A DNA stretch of 12,329 nt from JBKGYG01 sp046546235 (GTDB lineage: Bacteria > Bacillota > Clostridia > Lachnospirales > DSM-24629): positions 1 to 12,329 of the forward strand of contig JBKGYG010000053.1 in assembly GCA_046546235.1 (NCBI GenBank). The letters run 5' to 3'. Below are positions 7,510-12,329 of the stretch, one piece after another. A program made the position numbers and the translations under genes. The notes beneath the pieces were generated by a model. The model was not told the DNA's origin and made no database searches. It saw nothing but the letters and a program-made list of their open reading frames with translations. Each line of letters opens with the position of its first letter. Within the stretch, counting starts at the first letter, position 1.

Positions 7510-9259
7510 TATTGTCAGGTATATATCCTTTGAATTGTGCTTTATATAATTTAGAGTAAATCCCGTCTTGCTCTAACAAAACTTCATGACTTCCTTTTTC
7601 TTTAATACCTTCTTCTGTAACAACCACAATCTCATCAGCATGTTTAATTGTTGATAATCTATGCGCAATGACTAAAGTAGTTCTTCCTTTTGATAACTTC
7701 TCTAAAGCTCTTTGTATCTTTATTTCTGTTTCATTATCCAGTGCTGATGTTGCTTCATCCAATATAAGTATTGGTGGATTCTTTAAAAACACTCTTGCTA
7801 TACTTATCCTTTGCTTCTGCCCTCCAGATAAACGAATACCTCTTTCCCCTACTTGAGTATCATATCCTTTTGGCAAACTCATAATAAACTCATGTATCTC
7901 TGCCTTATTAGCTGCTTCTATTATTTCATCCTCTGTAGCATCAACTCTACCATATTGAATATTATCTCTAATTGTACCAGCAAATAAAAATACATCTTGT
8001 TGAACCATTCCAATATTACTTCTTAATGAATTTAATTTTATATCTTGTATATTTATCCCATCTACTTTAACTACCCCTTCACTAACATCATAAAATCTAG
8101 GAATTAATTGACAAATAGTAGACTTGCCACCACCTGATGGTCCCACTAATGCTAAAGTCTGCCCTTTGTTTATAGTTAAAGTGAAATTATGAAGAACTTT
8201 TTCATTATTATCGTAAGAAAAAGTCACTCCATCAAATCCGATATCTCCTTTTACATAATCTAATTCAATAGCATCTTTTTTATCCAAAATCGAAGGTTCT
8301 ATATCCATAATATCAATAAATCTCTCAAACCCTGTCATACCAGATTCAAACTGTTGAACAAAATTAGTCAATCTACGAATAGGTTGCAAAAAAGAGTTTA
8401 TATATAATGTAAAAGCTATAAGTTCAGGGTATCCCATATCACCAATCATAATAAAATAACCACCAACTCCCAAAACAATTACATTTAACGAGTTAGTCAT
8501 AAAATTCATCCCACTCATAAAAATACCCATATTTTTATAAGCTACATTTTTAGACAACTTAAAAGCATCATTCCCCTTTTTGAATTTCCCAATTTCATAA
8601 TTTTCATTAGCAAATGCCTTAGCTACACGAATCCCTGATATACTACTTTCAAGAGAGGCATTTATCTTAGCTGTTTTCTTTTTGACTTCTTTAAAAGCTT
8701 TTGACATCTTTTTACGTTGAATTATAACAAACCATATAAGGATGGGTACCACACAGTATACCACTAGCGCAAGCTTCCAATGGATGAACATAAGAGCAAA
8801 AAACGAACCAATAATCATAACGAGAGATAAGAAAATATCCTCTGGTCCATGATGAGCAAGCTCTGTAATCTCAAATAAATCATTAACTACTCTTGACATT
8901 ATATGACCTGTTCTATTCTTATCGTAGAATTTAAATGGCAATTTTTGCAAATGACTAAATAAGTCTTTTCTCATATCGTATTCAATTCTTACACCTAATA
9001 TATGTCCCCAGTAATTAACTATATATTCAAAAATACCTCTTATAACATATAATCCAATCAAAACCAATATAAATATAAAAAAGGGTTTATATACTTTGTT
9101 AGGCAAAAGACTTTGTAATGCATACCTTGACATCATAGGAAATGATAAATCAATCATCGCAATAACAAATGCACAAAAAAGATCTAATGCAAATAGTTTC
9201 TTATGTGGTTTATAGTAGCCCATAAATCTATGTAATATTTTTTTACTATTATTTTTCAT
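7505..9259 (-). CDS. ABC exporter, fused permease and ATPase (half transporter)
   Basis: This is a 584-residue type IV (MsbA/Sav1866-like) ABC half-transporter, expected to act as a dimer in the cytoplasmic membrane. The N-terminal membrane domain (about 1-320) has hydrophobic segments near 22-48, 60-82, 141-163, 165-182, 246-272 and 278-293. The ATPase domain has Walker A GPSGGGKST (373-381), the Q-loop at Q420-Q421, signature LSGGQ (478-482), Walker B ILILDEA (497-503, catalytic E502) and the switch histidine H533. All catalytic residues are intact, so a homodimer is plausible; no partner half-transporter is adjacent. AGGTGAT precedes the ATG. The substrate (drug, lipid or peptide) cannot be named. 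It converges with lysA and diverges from mntP. Confidence 0.94.
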   Translation of the reverse strand: MKNNSKKILHRFMGYYKPHKKLFALDLFCAFVIAMIDLSFPMMSRYALQSLLPNKVYKPFFIFILVLIGLYVIRGIFEYIVNYWGHILGVRIEYDMRKDLFSHLQKLPFKFYDKNRTGHIMSRVVNDLFEITELAHHGPEDIFLSLVMIIGSFFALMFIHWKLALVVYCVVPILIWFVIIQRKKMSKAFKEVKKKTAKINASLESSISGIRVAKAFANENYEIGKFKKGNDAFKLSKNVAYKNMGIFMSGMNFMTNSLNVIVLGVGGYFIMIGDMGYPELIAFTLYINSFLQPIRRLTNFVQQFESGMTGFERFIDIMDIEPSILDKKDAIELDYVKGDIGFDGVTFSYDNNEKVLHNFTLTINKGQTLALVGPSGGGKSTICQLIPRFYDVSEGVVKVDGINIQDIKLNSLRSNIGMVQQDVFLFAGTIRDNIQYGRVDATEDEIIEAANKAEIHEFIMSLPKGYDTQVGERGIRLSGGQKQRISIARVFLKNPPILILDEATSALDNETEIKIQRALEKLSKGRTTLVIAHRLSTIKHADEIVVVTEEGIKEKGSHEVLLEQDGIYSKLYKAQFKGYIPDNI

Positions 9260-9319
9260 AGTATCACCTCTCTATAGCATAACAAGCTTTAATCTATCTT
9301 CTAGGGTATCAAAACAAAT

Positions 9320-9348
9320 ATTATAGCATGGTTTTTATCATGATACAA
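9320..9348 (-). promoter_or_regulatory. Promoter of the ABC exporter gene
   Basis: On the minus strand there is TTGTAT (9348-9343), a 17-base spacer and TATAAT (9325-9320) with an extended TGC directly before the -10. This is a strong vegetative promoter giving a leader of about 50 bases. The extended -10 has the same TGCTATAAT core as the ppaC promoter. Confidence 0.72.
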
Positions 9349-9379
9349 TATAAATCGTTTTGGAAAAAATTAGTATCAT
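9336..9379. promoter_or_regulatory. Candidate operator sites between the ABC exporter gene and mntP
   Basis: A perfect 10-bp palindrome TATCATGATA (9336-9345) lies in the spacer and overlaps the -35 of the exporter promoter. A further GTATCAT (9373-9379) is the inverted partner of ATGATAC (9340-9346) and sits just ahead of mntP. The shared half-site suggests a regulator acting on both divergent genes. It does not resemble the MntR box I know, and no yybP-ykoY manganese riboswitch core is visible ahead of mntP. No convincing mntP promoter was found. Confidence 0.35.
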
Positions 9380-9407
9380 CATGCATTATAAAAATTGGAG
9401 GTAATAT

Positions 9408-9959
9408 ATGAGTTTTATTTCTTTACTATTTATTGCCATAGCATTAGCTTCAGATGCTTTTGCAGCTGCTGTTACTTTTGGATTAACAAAAAAACTAAAT
9501 ATAAAAAAGGCTACTATAATCTCCTTGTTCTTTGGAGGCTTCCAAGGATTTATGACATTTTTAGGTTGGTTTTGTTGTCTTTTTTTTAGAGATATTATAG
9601 AATCATTCGATCATTGGATTGCTTTTGGTTTGTTAACAGCAATAGCTATAAATATGATAATACATGGAAAAGATACAAAAAGAAAAGTAATAGCACTAAC
9701 TTTAACTTCACTATGTATTATTTCAACCGCCACTAGTATAGATGCTCTAGCTACAGGTGTAAGTTTTTCTGTTTTAAATATAAATATATTATCTCCAGCT
9801 AGTATAATAGGAATTATAACATTTTTGGTATCATTTATAGGAATTTATCTTGGAAAAAAACTAAAACGAGTAATTAAAAATGAAGCAAGATTGTATTATT
9901 TATCTGGTGGTATACTTATAATCATTGCTTTTCAAATATTATTTGAGCACCTGCTATAA
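9408..9959 (+). CDS. mntP: Manganese efflux pump MntP
   Basis: This is a 183-residue inner-membrane protein of the MntP (formerly UPF0059/YebN) family, which exports Mn2+ and protects against manganese overload. It has six hydrophobic segments in two repeats of three (about 3-25, 36-60, 68-86, 96-120, 130-149 and 163-182). The two family signature aspartates in membrane helices are present: D16 in ASDAFAAA and D112 in TSIDALATGVSFS. Length matches the family (about 180-190). TTGGAGGTAAT precedes the ATG. It is a single-gene unit that diverges from the ABC exporter and converges on the aldo/keto reductase gene with a 5-bp gap and no visible terminator. Confidence 0.93.
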   Translation: MSFISLLFIAIALASDAFAAAVTFGLTKKLNIKKATIISLFFGGFQGFMTFLGWFCCLFFRDIIESFDHWIAFGLLTAIAINMIIHGKDTKRKVIALTLTSLCIISTATSIDALATGVSFSVLNINILSPASIIGIITFLVSFIGIYLGKKLKRVIKNEARLYYLSGGILIIIAFQILFEHLL

Positions 9960-9964
9960 TTTTA

Positions 9965-10831
9965 TTATATACTACTATTAAGAATCTTTATGTTCTGCTT
10001 CAAATGTCTTTCTTTTGTCATACTTACCAAAGAAGTTGTAACTTTGTTATTATCAACCAAGAACTTTAAAGCAACCTCAAGAGGATTGTCTAATTTCTTT
10101 ATCTTATTCAATGCCTTAGTCATTATCTCTTTATTTGTAAAAAAAGGATTAAAACGCCTAATATCATTTTTGCTAAGATTATAATCTGTATTTACCTTCC
10201 CAGATAATAAACCTTGTGCTAAAGGACTATACGCAATAAACCCAATTTTTCTTTCATTGCAAAATGGCAATACCTCTTTTTCTACATCTCTTTGTAACCA
10301 ATTGTATTCACTTTGAAGTGAAGTAATATTTGAATAATGTAACGCTTCAACCATTTCATCTTTATTAAGATTAGAAACACCTATCTCTCTAATAACTCCT
10401 TCCTCTCTCAATCTATTAAGTGTTGAAAACGTCTCTTCAAAAGACGTTTTATTATCATTCCAATGCAGTTGGTATAAATCAATATAATCTGTCTTAAGTC
10501 GTTTTAAACTCTGTTCAATCTCTCGCAATATACTATCCCTACTTATATCATGTCTTACATCACCTTGATTCCATACCAAACCAAACTTCGTTGCAATTAT
10601 AATATTTTTCCTGACATAACTAAGCTCTTCACCTATTATCTCCTCTGATTTTCCCAAACCATAGATAGGAGCAGTATCAAAAAAATTAATTCCTGATTCA
10701 TAAGCTAGCTGTAATGTTTTCCTACTTTGCCCTTCATTAACTCCTTGCCAACCTTTTTGACCTAATGCCCAGCCACCATATCCAATAACAGACACTTTTT
10801 GTTCTATATTTCCTAGTTTTCTATAAATCAT
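9965..10831 (-). CDS. Aldo/keto reductase
   Basis: This is a 288-residue NAD(P)H-dependent oxidoreductase with a TIM-barrel fold, reducing aldehydes or ketones. The catalytic tetrad is complete: D52 and Y57 (FDTAPIYG), K82 (IATKFG) and H123 (LYQLHW). Cofactor-site motifs GVSN (151-154) and YSPLAQGLLSGK (201-212) are also present. It is shorter than the common 310-330 residues, chiefly in the C-terminal third. Its ATG shares one base with the nagA stop (TAATG), so its translation probably depends on ribosomes finishing nagA; no separate promoter is seen. The substrate is unknown. The coupling suggests an amino-sugar or other sugar-derived carbonyl compound, but that is inference only. Confidence 0.93.
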   Translation of the reverse strand: MIYRKLGNIEQKVSVIGYGGWALGQKGWQGVNEGQSRKTLQLAYESGINFFDTAPIYGLGKSEEIIGEELSYVRKNIIIATKFGLVWNQGDVRHDISRDSILREIEQSLKRLKTDYIDLYQLHWNDNKTSFEETFSTLNRLREEGVIREIGVSNLNKDEMVEALHYSNITSLQSEYNWLQRDVEKEVLPFCNERKIGFIAYSPLAQGLLSGKVNTDYNLSKNDIRRFNPFFTNKEIMTKALNKIKKLDNPLEVALKFLVDNNKVTTSLVSMTKERHLKQNIKILNSSI

Positions 10832-11970
10832 TATTCTGCCCCTTTGTTTTTATAAACGATTTCCCCATTTTTTATTGTGTATTTTATATCTATATTATCA
10901 TCAAATACAACTAAATCAGCCTTTTTACCCAAGGCGATACTTCCTCTATCTTCTAATCCTATTGCTTTAGCAGGATTCTCTGTTACTGCTAGTATAATTT
11001 CTTCTATTAGTAGATTGGTTGATTCTTTAACATTCTTTATAGCTTTATTAAGAGTTAAAACACTACCTGCTATTGTTCCATCTTCCATAGATATTAATTC
11101 TTTTTCTTTTCTTATCTTTAATTCTTTCAATAAATAATATCCATCTTCTAACCCGCCTGCTAATACACAATCCGAAATCAAAATAACCGAATCCACACCT
11201 TTTAATTTATAAACCATATTATAAATACTGGGATGCAGATGCTTATTATCTGCGATAATTTCAACGTAACAAGGTTTCATTAGTGCTGCTAAAGATAGTC
11301 CTGGTTTTCTATGATGAAAGGAAGTCATTGCATTAAATAAATGAGTACAATAACTTACCCCTTTATCAAAAACTTCTACTGCTTCCTCATAAGATGCATT
11401 AGAATGTCCTATAGATAATACAATATCACTATTGCGTTTCAAATTATTTACCAATACTATTCCATTATTAGCTTCTGGTGCTAAGGTTATAATCTTTATA
11501 ATATCTTGATTCTTTATTATCCAATCCTCTTGTAACGACTTAATATATTTTTTATTCTGAGCTCCAGCTTTATCCTTATTTATTAACGGTCCTTCCATAT
11601 GTATTCCAATGGGCTCTGAATAATTACTACCATACATTCTTACCGATGAAATAACTCTTTCAATTTCTTCTATTGGAGCTGTTAAGGTAGTTGGCAAAAA
11701 ACTTGTTACCCCATAAGAAGGTAACAATCTAGAAACGCCCTCTAAAGCTTTATCTGTTTCCTCCATAAAATCAAAGCCCGCAAAACCATGAATATGTAAG
11801 TCTATAAATCCAGCAGATACATATGCGCCATTCACACTGATAACTTCATCTATATCCTGAAGATCTATATCATTACCTATCTTAAGTATATTTTTATCAA
11901 AAACAATATTATAATCATTATATTTTTTACCGTTTTTTAATATTGTTGCATTTATTAGAGCTTTTTTCAT
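10831..11970 (-). CDS. nagA: N-acetylglucosamine-6-phosphate deacetylase
   Basis: This amidohydrolase-superfamily enzyme removes acetate from N-acetylglucosamine-6-phosphate, giving glucosamine-6-phosphate for peptidoglycan recycling and amino-sugar catabolism. The 379-residue protein has the HxH motif (H59, H61 in IDLHIHGFAG), the metal glutamate E126 in HMEGPLIN, H189 (GHS) and H210 (THLFNAM), spaced as in E. coli NagA (E131, H195, H216). The catalytic aspartate is D267 in ISDCVLAGG, and ENPAKAIGL...G.I..GKKADLVVFD marks the C-terminal part. GGAGGT precedes the ATG. It is first in a two-gene unit with the aldo/keto reductase. No nagB, phosphotransferase gene or regulator is in the window, so the rest of the pathway lies elsewhere. 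Confidence 0.95.
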   Translation of the reverse strand: MKKALINATILKNGKKYNDYNIVFDKNILKIGNDIDLQDIDEVISVNGAYVSAGFIDLHIHGFAGFDFMEETDKALEGVSRLLPSYGVTSFLPTTLTAPIEEIERVISSVRMYGSNYSEPIGIHMEGPLINKDKAGAQNKKYIKSLQEDWIIKNQDIIKIITLAPEANNGIVLVNNLKRNSDIVLSIGHSNASYEEAVEVFDKGVSYCTHLFNAMTSFHHRKPGLSLAALMKPCYVEIIADNKHLHPSIYNMVYKLKGVDSVILISDCVLAGGLEDGYYLLKELKIRKEKELISMEDGTIAGSVLTLNKAIKNVKESTNLLIEEIILAVTENPAKAIGLEDRGSIALGKKADLVVFDDNIDIKYTIKNGEIVYKNKGAE

Positions 11971-11993
11971 AATTTACCTCCGTTTTTAAGCAA

Positions 11994-12019
11994 CATATTT
12001 CACTAAATATGATATCATA
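11994..12019. promoter_or_regulatory. Overlapping dyads upstream of nagA
   Basis: CATATTT (11994-12000) and AAATATG (12005-12011) form a perfect 7+4+7 inverted repeat. Directly overlapping it is TATGATATCATA (12008-12019), a perfect 12-bp palindrome. Both lie 24-49 bases ahead of the nagA ATG, where a repressor or activator would act. On the minus strand the second dyad contains TATGAT, the best -10 candidate, but no good -35 accompanies it. The sites do not resemble known NagR (YvoA) or NagC operators. Confidence 0.4.
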
Positions 12020-12048
12020 CATTAATCTTTTTTAAAATCCTCTGAAAA

Positions 12049-12089
12049 GGACAAAAGTGGCTTCGCCACGTTCGCAACGCGATTTGTCC
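12049..12089. repeat. Three-way-junction palindrome within the 133-bp unit
   Basis: Outer arms GGACAAA (12049-12055) and TTTGTCC (12083-12089) enclose two hairpins: GTGGC/GCCAC around TTC (12057-12069) and TCGC/GCGA around AAC (12072-12082). All pairs are Watson-Crick, and the segment is much richer in GC than its surroundings. An identical copy is at 12182-12222. It could form as DNA cruciform or as RNA from either strand. Function unknown. Confidence 0.8.
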
Positions 12090-12126
12090 CAGCTGATTGA
12101 ATACTGTTAACTAATTAAACTTGTAC

Positions 12127-12153
12127 AATTGGTACATGTTTTAAGTTCCAATT
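12127..12153. repeat. 9-bp hairpin within the 133-bp unit
   Basis: AATTGGTAC (12127-12135) and GTTCCAATT (12145-12153) pair around a 9-base loop with one mismatch. The next unit (12260-12286) and the distant copy at 4-30 pair perfectly, so the symmetric form is probably ancestral and the T at 12146 is the derived base. There is no T-tract after it, so it is not a typical terminator. Confidence 0.7.
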
Positions 12154-12329
12154 ATCTCAAAAGTAGCACTTTCCTAATTAAGGACAAAAGTGGCTTCGCC
12201 ACGTTCGCAACGCGATTTGTCCCAGCTGATTGAATACTGTTAACTAATTAAACTTGTACAATTGGTACATGTTTTAAGTACCAATTATCTCAAAAGTAGC
12301 ACTTTCCTAATTAAGGACAAAAGTGGCTT

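Larger units (their letters stand above)
12048..12329. repeat. 133-bp tandem repeat, at least 2.1 units, open at the window edge
   Basis: Units span 12048-12180 and 12181-12313; a third begins at 12314 and is cut by the window end. The two full units differ at one base only (T at 12146, A at 12279). Each holds, in order, a 41-base segment able to form a three-way junction, PvuII-like CAGCTG and GTTAAC palindromes, a 9-bp hairpin, and an AT-rich tail. No open reading frame, promoter or known RNA family was recognised. A diverged half unit lies at 1-60. It fills the 300 bases right of nagA. Confidence 0.9.

Noticed and set aside
9360..9390. Promoter for mntP using TTGGAA and ATTATA
   Set aside because: The spacer is 19 bases and transcription would begin within the ribosome binding site, so it is not convincing.
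9260..9407. yybP-ykoY manganese riboswitch before mntP
   Set aside because: I could not find the conserved core, and the space is shared with the exporter promoter.
9395..9589. Plus-strand 64-residue reading frame overlapping mntP
   Set aside because: It is an out-of-frame shadow starting inside the mntP ribosome binding region. Similar short frames at 2629-2811, 3629-3835, 7668-7856, 9990-10184 and 10877-11137 lie antisense to well-supported genes and have no family features.
9957..9970. Terminator between mntP and the aldo/keto reductase gene
   Set aside because: The 5-bp gap and its surroundings are AT-rich but show no GC-containing hairpin.
12049..12089. tRNA-like or other known RNA gene
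   Set aside because: The fold has only two short hairpins with triloops and an outer stem, without the arms, CCA end or anticodon loop of a tRNA.
12048..12329. CRISPR-like array
   Set aside because: Whole 133-bp units repeat with no variable spacers, and no cas genes are present.
12048..12329. Integron attC sites or plasmid iterons
   Set aside because: No integrase, no cassette genes between the tandem units, no attC core pair, and no replication gene or DnaA boxes.

Overview
This is an AT-rich stretch with strong GGAGG-type ribosome binding sites, TTGACA/TATAAT-type and extended -10 promoters, a CBS-DRTGG family II pyrophosphatase and short intergenic gaps. It fits a low-GC Gram-positive chromosome, most likely a member of the Clostridia; the genus cannot be fixed from the sequence alone. 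No phage, plasmid, insertion sequence, RNA gene or CRISPR array was recognised. The genes are mostly housekeeping, and the least explained DNA lies in the structured repeats at both ends.

Layout from left to right. Bases 1-186 hold a partial copy of a repeat that returns at the right end, then two 63-bp tandem units, each carrying a REP-like hairpin that also looks like a terminator for the minus-strand operon. Bases 218-5391 are a four-gene minus-strand operon, transcribed in the order ppaC (CBS-DRTGG inorganic pyrophosphatase), rarA (AAA+ fork/recombination factor), yjbQ-like, recQ (3'-5' helicase), with gaps of only 15, 3 and 23 bp. Its promoter shares a 136-bp divergent region with a plus-strand TrmB-type regulator plus lysA pair (5528-7469). 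A 24-bp imperfect palindrome overlaps the -10 of the regulator's promoter. A hairpin terminator at 7480-7502 separates lysA from a convergent ABC exporter (7505-9259).

The exporter diverges from mntP (9408-9959), a manganese efflux pump. mntP converges with a minus-strand nagA-aldo/keto reductase pair (9965-11970) whose stop and start codons overlap as TAATG. Bases 12048-12329 are a 133-bp tandem repeat, two full units differing at one base plus the start of a third. Each unit has a 41-base segment that can fold as a three-way junction and a second 9-bp hairpin.

Functionally, the left operon links pyrophosphate removal with replication-fork repair. The centre makes lysine from diaminopimelate under a probable linked regulator. 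The right part handles export, manganese homeostasis and amino-sugar (cell-wall) recycling. No wholly new gene system is evident. The best leads are the two structured repeat families, the regulator-lysA operator, and the rarA-recQ operon.
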